DNA of 64,000 nucleotides from Halicephalobus mephisto. Lineage: Eukaryota; Nematoda; Chromadorea; Rhabditida; Panagrolaimidae. The notes beneath the pieces were generated by a model. It searched no databases. It was not told where the DNA came from and saw only the letters and a list, made by a program, of their open reading frames with translations. A program made the translations under genes and the position numbers. Of this stretch, positions 14,001 through 25,310 are shown one piece after another (position 1 is the first letter of the stretch; every line of letters begins with the position of its first letter). Location of the stretch: contig SWDT01000008.1 in NCBI GenBank assembly GCA_009193035.1, forward strand, positions 310,001-374,000, in the 5' to 3' direction.

Positions 14001-17000
14001 AAAAACTTACGATTTGATATAGATTGAAAATCTTCTGTAAGGATTGCAGTGTCCGGAGCCAGTTCCTCAAATCTTCTGCCAAAGTTGATGCAAACGGAGA
14101 AGACAACGTCATCTGACTTTTGATTATTTGATCGTCTAACAAGAACACGACTTCGTCTGGAATGGCGAATTTTCGTTCTCCATGAATTCTTTCATATTTG
14201 ATAATCATTTCTTCCCATTGACTCTTCATCGACTCCAAAGCTGATTCCAGAACGAGTTCCTTTCCAGCAACGATGCTTATTTCTTCGCATTTTTCTGTTT
14301 TCTGAGTTAGATCCAAGGAAACTAAATCTTTGACGAGGAGATTTTGTCTCATTTCTTCTGTAACTTTTGTTTCAGCAAGAATGTCTTTCCAATGCCGTTC
14401 TTTCATCCCCTGTGCCCTCAGGGCTTTGACGAGAGGCAAGGTTTCTGAGAAAGTTTTTACGACTTTTTCAATTTTCGGAAGAAGTTGTCCAAGTGTGTCT
14501 TTCGCGAGTCCATCAGAAGTCGAAGCCAAAAAAGCACTTGTATCTTCGAATTTCTTGTTCAAATTTGTCAATCTCTGGGTGATTTCGTCCGTGTTCACAT
14601 TTTGGATTTTTGCTAAATTTACTTTTAATTAACAAAAAGAATTATTTTTTGAAATAAAATAAAATATAATTTTTAGTAAAAAATGTATTTTTAATAATTG
14701 AAATTTCGAAAATTTTCGGATGTTTTTACGAAAGTTTTATTTTTGAATTTTAATAAAAAAATTTAAAAAATAAGTTTTAAAAATTTAAAAAACTATAAAA
14801 ATTTAAAAAATAAAATCAATGAATTATGGTTTTTAACATAACTGTAGGCACAAAGATCGGACTTAAACCGGAAACGGCCTAGACAGGATGCCCAAAGCTC
14901 CGTCCAGTCAGCCGACGCCTGTGAAGTGAGACTAAAGTGTTAGAGAGTCAGTCTTTGAGAAATTCCAGCTTTAGACGGGTCCGCGTTTGACCTCGGTCAA
15001 ACGAGGATCCTTCCTCCTTTGTTCTATGTTTATATTGAGATAAACAAGCTTAATTGCTAATAGTAGGAACCAACAGTTTTCCGTCCAATCACGAACACCT
15101 TATCTTCCAGAATTTTTACTACATAACTTACTGTTCATATATATCTCTTCACATCCAATGGTGTCCGCGTGGAGAGAACTGACTTGAGCAAATATTTTAC
15201 TTTGATGAAACAACGAAGGAATATCGATGGAGATAGGTTCCATTGAGAGAAGATTGAGTTGATTATTCAAAATTGGATATTCCTCAGCTAATCTTTCCAG
15301 AGCGATCGAGATGTCAGAAAATCTTGCACTTAGTTGTTTTACTTGGTTGGGGATTTTGAAGAGCCTATATCTCTTGATGCAGAGCTTCAGTTCTCTTTCC
15401 AACATCTCCGCTTCGTAGAAAACTGCTGAACTTTTTTCGATGACGGATTTTTCGATTTTGTTTCTGTCGACTTGAAGTCGATCCCAGATTAAATCCACAA
15501 GGTAAGTCAGTCTTTGAGAAGCCCTGGAAGCTTGATAGTACCTCAAGGTCGTCAACTCCGTCAGATCAAAGTTTTCGACCAAGACAGAACATGTTTTGAA
15601 CATTTTTTCGAACATTGATTTGAGATTCGGGATATCCACACTGTTAACGGTAGCCAGATTATGAAGCTGATCAAACACATTCTGTCCGTAGAGTTTCTTC
15701 GAACTGACAGCATAGTAATCTGTTATTCTGGAATCTAAAATTTAAAAAATCAAAAAAAAATTAACAGACTTTTTAGATTGGCTGCTGATGATTTCGTTCA
15801 TCTTGACGTTTAAGGAGTCTTCTAGAATCTTGATTTTCTCCAAAATCGAATCTGCCAGAGGATCAAAGTCGAATAATATCAGTTCTGTGAAAAGCTTCCG
15901 TTTCGTATTAAAGATTTCGGATTTTAACGATTTTAGTTCTGATTGCATCTGTAAACATGAAAATAAAATCATAATTATTTTCAGACAGATTTTCAAAATT
16001 ACCAAAGTACTTTTAAAATCTTTGGTCTTAGATAATGGTTGTAGAAATTTCCACAAAGTTCTGGAACATTCTAGAAACATCTAATAAGATTCTCGAAAAG
16101 TTTAGAATCTACCGTCAGATTCAAAAATATTTTTAAAAATTCCAAAAGTTTCAAAAAAACTCACAAAATTTTGAAGAAAAAAAATATCAAAAATTTTCAA
16201 ATATTTTAAAAAGTTTTTAAATTTTTTCTATTTAAAAAAGTTTCAAAATCCTTGGTAATATTATAGTCACAAATAATAAAATTAACGAACTTTTACCAAA
16301 TCTTCGTTTTCAATTTTTTCGTTTTTCGTTAACGTCGTGATTTTTTGTCTAATTTCCTCAAATTTATTCAAAATTGGAGAAAATGGATTTTTTATTTTGA
16401 TAATCAGGGCCTGTTCTTCCGTAGGTTCTGGTTTTTCGAGTTTTAGGAATTTCTGATTCGGGAACATTTCGGGATACAGTCTGTGTTCTACCCTCAGGAT
16501 GTCCTTCCCCAAGTCGGCGAATTTCAAAATAATATTGAAAAGAACCAAATCGTCCACTTCTGGATCAGTAACCATCATTTTCAGTTGATTATTATTCTAA
16601 ATTATTAAATTATTTAAAAATATTTAATTTCTTACTTTTGAAAACTTTTTGAATTCTTGAAGAAAAGATTTTATGTTTTCTTGAATAACTTTCGAAATCA
16701 AAGAACTCATTAATGAAGCAATTGAATTGAAAAATTTTCGACTTTTTTCTTCTTCAACAAGAAATGACATCCAATATTCTGAATTCTGAACCAGTAATTC
16801 ACAAATCTCAAGAGGCCAATCGTCACGCGTGATTCTGACGGCAGAGGTTAGGAAAGATTCTACTTCCAATTTCAGAATCTCAAGATTCAGAATAACTTTA
16901 TCCGAAAAATAACTCTTCCAGTCGAAAAGAAGAGATTTTGAAAACTTCGTCCAAAAATTCCCCTGGATTTTCAGATGAACAGAAAAGTGACGATCAAGGA

Positions 17001-17736
17001 AATTCAGAATCTTCTTGAAGTTGAAGTCTCGGAATTCTCGCCACGGAGGCCAGCCATCAAAAACCAAACTAGAAATGATTATTTTTTAAAGTAAATAAAA
17101 GTAAAAATTACTGTTTTTTTCTACAGTATTCGTTTTCTGCTCTTTCTTCAAAGTTGTTACGGTAGTCGCTGTTCCATAGATTGAAAAGATTTTCTAACTC
17201 TTCCATGAGTTTTACTGTAGTTTTGTCAAATTCAACTAGCATCAATTCTTTTGCTTTAGCTTCTAATCCGAGCAGAAAGTAGTCCCAACTCGGATATTCG
17301 TTCGATTGAATGACCTTCTGAAGCCTGGCCGGGCCTTCTGGAGGAGTTCTGATTCTTTCGTCTTCTGTTTTTTCGTACATTCTTTGTTCGATTTCTAATT
17401 CTTTCATTTTTCTAACTCTATCAGTTCGAGGAGAAATAGCTTCAGGAATTTTGGAGATTTTTTTTCCGATTACATTTAAGTAATTTTCAGAAAAATTTAA
17501 AAATTCCGGACTTCCTTCAGAAATGTTAAAATTTAGTAATTTCCCGCAAGTTAAATGAGAACCTGGAATGAGGTCTTAAGTGGAAATAGAAATAAAAGTA
17601 AACCTTTAGATTCATGTCTGTGAAGTCCCAGAATCTCGTGGATTCTGACGACATCGAGACCAGCAGCACTCGGAGTGAATTTCTGACTAATCCTCTGTGA
17701 TATCGGTTTTTTAGAAAGATCAAACGAAGAAAACAT
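2021..17736 (-). CDS. Axonemal-type (inner-arm-like) dynein heavy chain, about 3,650 residues, one frame break
   Basis: A minus-end microtubule motor heavy chain. Exons in coding order: 17604-17736, 17112-17562, 16636-17068, 16297-16596, 16003-16080, 15770-15948, 15132-15727, 14011-14612, 13290-13415, 12663-13240, 11514-12312, 10135-10528, 9773-10075, 8986-9572, 5200-8204, 4125-4874, 3579-4011, 2549-3282, 2021-2504. Phases agree throughout except inside AAA1. Landmarks: linker (MKERHWKDIL, LHFLSNNELLELLSRGRNP), AAA1 Walker A GPAATGKSET and Walker B CLDEFNR with sensor SMNPKYVGR, HYDFHLR before AAA2, AAA2 GKTLSGKS, AAA3 GESGTGKS, degenerate AAA4, stalk and microtubule-binding domain (FPPQGVRLCMEAICILLG, DYWVTSQKIL, AAEGLCLWVKALDIY), AAA5-6 (VDPQGESGRF), C-terminal domain ending WVLRGV. 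The AAEGLC.WV stalk sequence and the total length fit single-headed axonemal inner-arm chains, not cytoplasmic dynein 1 or 2. It may match nematode dhc-3, which I cannot confirm. The start at MFSSFDLS is inferred. Confidence 0.93.
6600..6848 (-). repeat. In-frame 27-bp coding repeat at the base of the dynein stalk
   Basis: Inside the 3 kb dynein exon, about eight consecutive 9-residue units of the pattern SKVKHNSED (variants SKVKHVSKS, SKMKNTPEV, FKVKNISED) lie between the end of AAA4 (EIFKIVQKKISEV) and the start of stalk coiled coil 1 (FVKQFIHIVKEKK). Charged and polar, probably a flexible insert. Unit length is exactly divisible by three and the frame stays open. Confidence 0.85.
8470..8950. 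repeat. Intronic minisatellite, 50-62 bp unit
   Basis: In the dynein intron 8205-8985 about nine copies of a unit with the core TTGCAAGCAAACTGCAGAT recur, separated by variable AT-rich spacers (for example GATGTTGGCTTCTACTTAGT). No coding features; the remainder of the intron is AT-rich. Confidence 0.85.
9583..9752. repeat. Intronic 21-bp tandem repeat
   Basis: Eight near-perfect copies of TTTTCATATATCAAAAGTTA (plus one A), one copy shortened by a base, nearly fill the dynein intron 9573-9772 between the AAA2 exons. The open frame it creates on the plus strand is a repeat artefact. Confidence 0.92.
10550..10865. repeat. Intronic 86-bp tandem repeat
   Basis: About 3.6 copies of an 86-bp unit beginning near AAATACAACTACTATTACG and ending TATAGTACTGTAAGAAGT, within the long dynein intron 10529-11513. 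Confidence 0.88.
11099..11248. mobile_element. Family-2 MITE-like element, copy a
   Basis: A roughly 150 bp element starting CACGAAAAGCGCAACTTTTG and ending GAAAGTTACATTTTTTGGGT, so the ends are imperfect inverted repeats. The core GCGAAATGTGAC...CACATTTTTATGAATAT recurs at 11341, 28578, 48083 and 48474. It lies in the dynein intron. Confidence 0.7.
11341..11490. mobile_element. Family-2 MITE-like element, copy b
   Basis: A direct, nearly identical repeat of the 11099-11248 copy, separated from it by about 90 bp of TA-rich sequence. It ends just before the AAA1 exon donor at 11513. Confidence 0.7.
13440..13960. repeat. Intronic 120-bp tandem repeat
   Basis: The dynein intron 13416-14010 holds about three copies of a unit of roughly 120 bp carrying TTTGATGTATAGTAAAATAA and GATATCGATATAAAATGATG, with more diverged copies on each side. 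Confidence 0.82.
14843..15073. other. GC-richer island in a dynein intron; possible solo LTR
   Basis: Within intron 14613-15131 the base composition changes abruptly from runs of A/T to mixed sequence (GGCACAAAGATCGGACTTAA to GTTTGACCTCGGTCAAACGA). The block can be bounded by TGTAGGCA and ACCAACA, the TG..CA pattern of an LTR, but I see no target-site duplication. It carries a short hairpin, GTTTGACC/GGTCAAAC, near 14987-15004. An ncRNA is an alternative. Confidence 0.35.
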
Positions 17737-18046
17737 CTTTCGCAAAAAAATAACGAGAACTAAATATAGCCAAAGAACGAAATCCAGATGTCTTGCTTTC
17801 TTGACTTCGGTCATGTCCACTCAACCGTATTTCCCATTTTTGCAAGGTCTGTAGTCAAGGTGGTAGAGAACTCTTTTATAAAGACTATTACAAGCTTTTT
17901 AGCGAAATAAATATTGAAAGCAACAGTCAAATGAATCATGCTGGACTGCAGTATTGAGAAATAAGGAGGTGTAGAGGTTAATGGAAGTTCTTCAAACAGT
18001 AAACACGAAGCCAAACTACAGTTCAAACATGATACCCAATAACTAC

Positions 18047-18264
18047 TGTCGCAGAAAGCGAGAAGACTCCTAGCACGAAACCCTTGGAGATGCAGAAACT
18101 CAATTTGCGCGCCAAAGGAGAGGCAGAATCAGAGGAACACGGGAGCGACGACAGAGAACGAGACGAAGTTGCGAAGAGTTGTTGTTAATTTGTATTATTG
18201 ATTGCTGGAATAAAGTGACCAGTTAACAATTGTCAATTAAGAGAAGAGGCCAGAATCCCTTACA
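18047..18264. mobile_element. Candidate solo LTR upstream of the dynein gene
   Basis: A 218 bp GC-richer block begins TGTCGCAGAAAGCG and ends CCCTTACA, the TGT...ACA ends of Ty3- or BEL-type LTRs. It contains an AATAAA (in GCTGGAATAAAGTGACC) in the position expected for an LTR poly(A) signal. Flanks are actac on the left and attac on the right, an imperfect 5-bp duplication. No internal retroelement genes are nearby. Confidence 0.42.
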
Positions 18265-20057
18265 ATTACTAGTAATGTTTTAACGCTTTTCTAAATAATG
18301 CTAAAAATCAAAGTTTAGTTATAAATCATTTCTGAAAATTCTAGTCTGATCGGAATTTTCTCAAAAGATTCTCATCCGAGCTTTTAAAAGTCCTGATCTA
18401 TTTTGATTTATATTTTTACAGACAATTCTGCTTCAGTTTGTTGTAGATTTATTTAGGATTTTCCAATTTGACGTAGATCTCGCTAAACAGTTCCAGTTCG
18501 ATATATATTTTCTTATCAAACACCAACTTAGTTTAATACAGATTTCCCCAGGAAATTCCGACCAAGTGTAGTTTATATCTTTCTGGAAAATTCCATCTGA
18601 CTCATGATATACATCAGGAAAAATTTATGTTCAAAAATTTCACAATATTCTAGTATGTATCCATTTTTAGAGTTTTCTAAGATTAATCAACAATCACAAT
18701 TCACAATTAAACCAATCTTTACTGGTTGATTCAACTACGATTTCCCCAACATTGTCGTTTTAGATGCTTGAGCAAAAAGATTCAATTTTGCTTCAATTGT
18801 ATCATAGAAAAGGGTGTTAATCTCCTAATCAGATCTTTATGAAGAAATGGACTGTGACTTGAAAGCACAAACTGATAAAATTTTTTCTTGATCAATGATC
18901 TAGATTTATCACACGATTATTAAATTTGTGAAAAGCCGGAAATCCACTCATGACTAGTTTCAGGAGAGGATTAGTGTTGAATGTTTGTGAATTAATCTTT
19001 CAAAACCACTGAACTTTGATGCAGACTATATTTCGTTGTGATTTTGTTTGTCATTTATGATATTGAATAAATCAAGTAAAAATTTTAAAAAAGATCTAGA
19101 ACAACACTTAAGAAATATTGTCATTGTTTAAAAAGTTACTGTAGATAAGAAAATGAACTTTAGCCCGGAGCTCCTCTCCTAAACGATTCTGAGATAATTA
19201 TAGGCACACCCAAATCAGCTTATATAGAATTCTAAAAATTATATCATTAGCTTAAGTTGAATTCCAGGGACTTTCTTATTCATCGATACATAATCCTGAA
19301 GATCACACAACTTGCTTGTACGAAACTACGAACATCTTCCGATTGACTTACTATAACCTGATGAATCATCCTCCAAATTTTTTACAGAGCTTTAAGAATT
19401 TTTTCATCTATACAGAACTTCAACAACCAATCAGCTTTTGCAAAAGTACAAGCATCGACAGACTGGCGTACATTTATCCAGAGGCGCCACCTTCAATCAA
19501 AAGGCACTGCAAAAACACTTAATCAGTGATGTTTAATCATTCAAAATTTCTCTCATTTCCTTGTCTTTTCCTCTCATTTCAGTTTCTTATTTATGGAAAT
19601 GAATTATAATAAAAAAATTTGATAAAATAAAGCTCTCTAGTTTGTACGACAATGCAAAGAAAGATCTTTCAGATCATTGAAATTCTTATCAACAGGAAGC
19701 CTCCTATCCCCTACTCTTTATTCTCTTTACCACACCTCAATTCAAAGAAATAAACTGTAATAAAAAGTTCAATAAAGAAAGGTTCCTTAATCTTTATTGC
19801 AGTTGAAAGAATATCCTCCAGATTACTAGAACTCCCATCTAGGAGAGTCCGAGTTGCGACATTATCAATGACACTAACTAGAAGTATTACGTACTTCCTC
19901 TTCAATAATGAATCATCTTACTAGAATTTATTTGGGAGTGCCTTTCAGGAATTGATATATAAATCCTGTCTTTCATACTATCGTCTAATTCTTTTGCATC
20001 GTATTACGCAATATCTATCGGGTGATTTTTCTCATAAACAAATTTCAGGTTTTCAAG
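18265..20057. other. Intergenic region between divergent dynein and vWA genes
   Basis: About 1.8 kb of AT-rich sequence without convincing genes. Open frames at 19316-19522 (+) and 19711-19905 (-) are short with no recognised features. An acceptor-like TTTCAG at 20042-20047, 10 bases before the vWA-gene ATG, may be a trans-splice or 5'-UTR intron site. Confidence 0.5.
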
Positions 20058-23000
20058 ATGCCTGGACCTCGGCAACAGCTTTATATCGTCGGAGGTATAG
20101 CGGCATTTTTTGCCGTTATGACAGTGCTGTTTATTATTCTTTTTGCCACAAAACATTGTGATAAATGTAGCTCACCAGTATCTGGTTCCGACGTCAACAG
20201 TGCCCTGATTCAGATGGCGAAGACAACAAGGGATGTAGATTCGATTCAGAGTGCCTTCCAGGCGGCAGGGTACAACATCTTCAAGATCTCCCCATTACCT
20301 TCGTAAGTTTTTTTATTTTCTCGAAATTACTTAAACTAGGATACTGTAGATGATTCTAAAACTAAGAATATCATGAAAGCCTTTACAACTTTCTAGAATC
20401 CAATGGAAATTCGGAAGTAATACTAGAAATAAAGGATTCTGGATGTTTTTAGAAAGTTCCAAGAATTCATCTCGAAATATTTGGGCAATAAAGTTCATAT
20501 TTTCAAGTATGGAAAAGATTCTCATAGAAACCTATGAAAATTTCGAAGACATTCTAGAGTTTTCAGTTCTAGAAGTTTCTAAAAACCTTTCGATATATGT
20601 CTATAGAATACTGTAACAACATTCATCGTGGATGTTAAAGTAGTACGATTTAATTTTGCAGATCGGACTCAAGTCAATCGATGGCGATCGTCACGTTCCA
20701 ACCTCCAGATGACGCTGAAACAGTGACGAAAAAGCTCATGACTGTAACTCAGAATCCAGTTCATGTTTTTGATAATACGTCGACTCAATTGGTTCCCATC
20801 TGTCCGATTACTACAAGTACTACTAATACTAGTCCTAGTTCTAGTACTACTACTACTACAGTAACAACAACTCCAATGCAAACAACCAAACCCACAATGC
20901 CTCCAAATTCGCCTGCATTGAGTAAGTTCCAATTTTTCTGTTCTATAGAACAGGATAGACAGTTGTCAATCATTGTGAAAATCTCTTAATCATTAGCGCA
21001 ATTATCACCTTCCACACCCGTTGTTCTTTTTAGTCCGATTTCGAGCTTAATGAAAAGAAGATTATCAATGCTTCGATTCTTTTCTATTTGTACTCTTAAA
21101 TTGCGCTATCACATAACTGTAAAGCAGAAATGAGTGTTGTAATGAAATTTTTTCAACACTGATTTCTAAATGCGTAGAAAACTTCAGGACGGTTTTGCTG
21201 AAAATAGAAAGAAAGCAAAATGATTGTGTAGTATATTTTTGGAATTGCTGCTTTTTATATTTAACGTCATCTGCGCGGGAATTCGAAAGTTGCAATCGTA
21301 ACATATTATTGTAAAGTACAAATGAGTATTATTACGAAAATATCTCGACATGAATTTCCAGAGCTGTTGTAAAAAAATTAAAGAGCGAATTACCAAGTTT
21401 ATTCTTTTTTCACTTTATTCATTTTGTACGAAAATTCAAAAATATATATACTTTTCATTCAGTTACAACTGTTATACAGATTTTGACAAGCTTTTATTGA
21501 AATTCTCGCTGAAAACTCTTATAAAAATTTGTATAAATTTGGCATTCCTATCACATTTTGTACAACTGTAAGCTTCTGTCTGTCCTATAGATCTTCTTCC
21601 AAGGATGAATAATAGATCCAAGTCATTTATGTGACTTTTCAGTTTTCCACAACATGGAAAATTAAAAGGAATGAAGATAATATTTACGAAAAATAAAACA
21701 CTAATTTTAGTTTGTTCATCGGTTGTGAAAGATGTGATTCTTGCGGTTGATACTCTTCGATATATCCAAGGAACTAATGAGAAGCCTTCTCAGCTTAAAA
21801 ATGCTCTCTTGAATCTAGGGAAAATGATTCCCTTTGGAAACGCCGCTACCAGAGTCGGAATCGTCGGATTCGACGATGGAACAACTTCGACTGACTTTAC
21901 TATCTACAATTCTCGAGATGCTTACAATAATGCTGTGACAAATGTAGGATTTAATTGATTGAAAGTAATTTCATACATGGTTTTCAGTTGATAACGAATG
22001 GTATCACAAACAAGACTTCCTCTAGTTGGGCCAATGTCGGATCTGCCTTGAGTACTATCAATCAATATTACACAGAGTTGAGGGACATCGATAGAGTCGT
22101 TATCATCATCTCCGATCACGTTCCTGTTTTGCTGACCAATTCCGGAAGCCAATCAGTTTCCGGAGCTTCCCAATTGGCAAACACTCTGAGAAACAACGGA
22201 TTCTACATAGCTGCTGTGACTCCAGTTCCTGATTACATGACAGTAGTCTCCGCAGGATATAAAAATGGGATTGTTTCCAATATTCCGTTGTTCGATGAAA
22301 ACTCGGTCGGTTACGAAAACCCTGATTTCGAAACCAACATCCAGAATTTCTTCTTGAGAATTCTTTGTGGATGTGAGTTTTGGCTTTTGATTATATATAA
22401 AAATAACTTTTAAAGATGTCGATCATCCGGCTGTCCCAACAACGACTACGACTACTACAACTACAACTACGACAACTACGCCATCGACAACTATGTCATC
22501 GACTAAGACATCTACAAAGTTCACTGGATCTACAAACACTGCCTCCAGTACATCAGTAAAAAGTACTACTACATCGACTACAACATCGACTACTACATCG
22601 ACTACAACAACAACTCCATCATCCACTACAACTACAACTATTCCCATTCCAACTGACAACAACAAGTGTCAAACTGTCGATGTCCTTTTCATTTTGGATC
22701 GTTCTCAGTCGATTGACAGCGATACTTATAACGGCCCTGTAAAAAACTTTGTCAAGTACATCGCGGACTCTTTCACTATGGTAGGAGAAGCTCCAACTGG
22801 TTTCCCCAACGCTCTAGGAACAGTGGGTGCCATCCAATTCGCCGATGCTGCTGAAATCAGCATGAAACTAATTCCGAGAACAAGGGTTGAACTTGATCTA
22901 GCTATCAATAACAATATCGTCTACGCAAATGAGGGTACTACGAGTATCAAAGAGTTTGTTTATTTACATCTTATTCAGGACTAATATCTGATTTTAGCGC

Positions 23001-25073
23001 TCTCGGCACGGCTGTAACATATCTCAAAAATGGAACAACAACGACAAGCAACATAATAGTGATTTTGGTCACTGATGGGGTTTCTACTCAGGATATCGTT
23101 GAAGCACAGCCAGAGGCTAAACAACTTCAAGAGATGGTCAAGATGTTCGCAGGTGTTGGAATCCCTGGAATTAATGGAAACGATATTAATGCTAATTTGA
23201 CAAATCTTGAGTTGCTTATAGGAAATGAGAAGTTTGCCTATCCAAATATCGACGCTGCAGAAGACTTAAATACAGGAATTCTTCCAAAAGCTCTGGGGAC
23301 TTATCCTTGTCCTATCCAGGCTTGTAAGGGCATTATCTTCATCGGGGAAATGACCGAGGTTATCGCTCAGACAAGAAAAGAACTCTTCCTCAACGCCACG
23401 AAGCAAATTGCTGCTAACATGTACGCCAATCCAGGCGGTAACGTAACTCAAGATCAATTACGGTTCTCGATTGCCTTATTCGGCGACGGTATCTACACTC
23501 ATATTAACTTACAGAATTATTCAGATTTTCAAGCAACGTTAGATGCTGAAATCATGTCTTTGATCAGCAACAACACCCCGAATGGAGGGCAAACTTACAC
23601 AGGAACGATGCTCAAGGAATTACAAACAGTACTGAATTCAGAGCAGCTAAAGAACTACGCTGTACTCTTCATGGGAGAGACAGAAAGGATCTGTGATCTT
23701 GAAATGACGGCAAATTATGCTAGGCTCATCGGAAGTTCCAGAGCTGAAGTTTTTGTTCTAAATATGACAGCAAAACATTATCAAAACGATTATATCTTCG
23801 AATATCTCGTCAACAACGATTCAAGAAGGATACTGTCGTATACAGGTCAAACACAACAAGATATAGTTGATTACTTTAACTCTCATATGGGACCAGTCTT
23901 TTCGAATTTGACTTGTACAGCACCTCCACCTGGACAATGTATAAATCTCTTCGACATGGTTCTGGCCGTTAATCAGGGAATTGACGACACCACAGAAAAG
24001 AACCTCAAGTACGTAGCTGATTTCTATAATAAAGCTTTCATCGGCGCCAGTACCTTCGGTCAAATGACCCAGAGGGGTCTTGTGCAATACTCCCAAATGG
24101 AGGTTTCTCCCATTAAGGAAGGACTCACATTCAACAATAACCTGATCACGAATGATATCTCGAATAACCTCACTTTTATTGCCAATAGTAAAAATAATTA
24201 CGATATAGCTTTTACCTACAACAGGAAGGTGGTAACAGAATGCGGAAAAAGTAGGGATTACGCCCAGAATATTATCCTGTACATTTCTACGACTTATCCA
24301 GCTCAAGAGTAAGTTCATATTCATTAAATTAGAACTCTTCACTAGATTGTAAAAGTTTCCAGAAGTTTCTAAAACTTGAAAACTTCTGAAAGGTTTTGGA
24401 ATTTTGCGAAAATTTCGGGAATCTTCTATAATCTAAAAATACTTTCTAAAATTTTCTGAAATCCTCTAGATATTTCTGAAATATTCTAAAATTTTCTAAA
24501 ATCTAAGAAAATATTCTGAACTTTTCGAGAATTTCAGAATTTTTTAAAGATTTCTAAATTGAAATTAGAATTTTTATGGTTTTCTGGAATTCAGAATCAG
24601 TTTTAGAAACTTAGAATTTCAAAAACTTCGACAATTTTATAAGTTAGTAAACATTTTTAAAATTAAAAATTCTAAAAATTTTCGAATTTTATAAATTTAT
24701 TTTGAAGTAATTTCGTAAAAAAATGAATTTATTTTTTACAATTGTATGATTTAGTGACGACCAGTGTGGAAAACTCAAAACATTGGTTGACAGTTGGAAG
24801 ACCCAAGACATTTCTGAAGCCGCTTATGTTTATTACATATCCTTGGTTCTTAAACCAGATGGAAAAAGTCCTTGCAATGCCTTCGACTATGTCTTCACGA
24901 TAGACTACAACGACGACAATGTCTACAACATTCCTCAGTTGAATCCTGTTGTCAATTATATTTGCTCCAACAGCCCCAAGAGGTCCGGTCCTCCTTGTAC
25001 TTGTAATTCTGGTTCTACAACTCGTAGCTGTTCTCCATCAAGAAACTTCTTCCAAAGATATCTGAACTATTAA
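20058..25073 (+). CDS. Type II membrane protein with four vWA-like domains and Thr-rich linkers
   Basis: Seven exons: 20058-20302, 20662-20921, 21711-21943, 21988-22372, 22416-22953, 22998-24308, 24755-25073, giving 1,096 residues with consistent phases. Residues about 8-31 form one membrane segment (IVGGIAAFFAVMTVLFIILF) near the N-terminus, so the rest is probably extracellular. A Thr/Ser-rich linker precedes the first vWA-like unit (VILAVDTL, VVIIISDH). A longer Thr-rich linker precedes the second, which has a complete MIDAS motif, DRSQS, in VLFILDRSQSID, followed by VILVTDG. The third (GIIFIGEMTEV) and fourth (DMVLAVNQG) lack the DxSxS residues. The linkers resemble mucin-type O-glycosylation sites. 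The C-terminus is Cys-rich (CTCNSGSTTRSC). It is probably an adhesion or matrix-interacting surface protein; no specific gene is recognised. AATAAA follows at 25109-25114. Confidence 0.88.
22440..22645 (+). repeat. ACT/ACA-type trinucleotide repeat coding for a poly-Thr linker
   Basis: Degenerate ACT/ACA/ACG codons with interspersed TCG encode a Thr/Ser run between vWA units 1 and 2. A smaller run of the same kind is at 20813-20870. Antisense frames here read as poly-Val and are artefacts. Confidence 0.85.
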
Positions 25074-25140
25074 AAACTAAAAAGTTAAAGTTGTTTTTTA
25101 ATTTTCCAAATAAACTAAATTTTTGACTTTTCGAATATAT

Positions 25141-25310
25141 AATAGAACTTGGATATAAGGTACTTATGTTATAACATATCTCTTGTTATAGCATACGGTG
25201 TGAGTTTGGTTAGTCTACCTTCAAATTTATCCCTTCTATAATATATCCTTTTTTATAAGATACACTTTGCCCTGTCCCAAGGGAGTATTTTATATCCAAG
25301 TCCTACTGTA
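25141..25310. mobile_element. Family-1 foldback MITE, copy a
   Basis: A 170 bp palindromic element. The left end reads TAGAACTTGGATATAAGGTA and the right end TATATCCAAGTCCTACTGTA, its near inverse. Internal blocks shared with the copies at 28039 and 28261 include GCATACGGTGTGAGT and TTGGTTAGTCTACCTTC. Confidence 0.85.

Noticed and set aside
17827..17848. X-box-like (RFX) site upstream of the dynein gene, TATTTCCCATTTTTGCAA
   Set aside because: The right half does not fit the X-box consensus, so I do not claim ciliary regulation from it.
17811..18026. Possible extra N-terminal dynein exon (hydrophobic open frame on the minus strand)
   Set aside because: The translation is hydrophobic and unlike a dynein tail, there is no supported splice pair into the first exon, and AAA1 already sits at the usual distance from the inferred start.
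22423..22665. Minus-strand poly-Val open frame
   Set aside because: Antisense of the Thr-rich microsatellite linker in the vWA gene.
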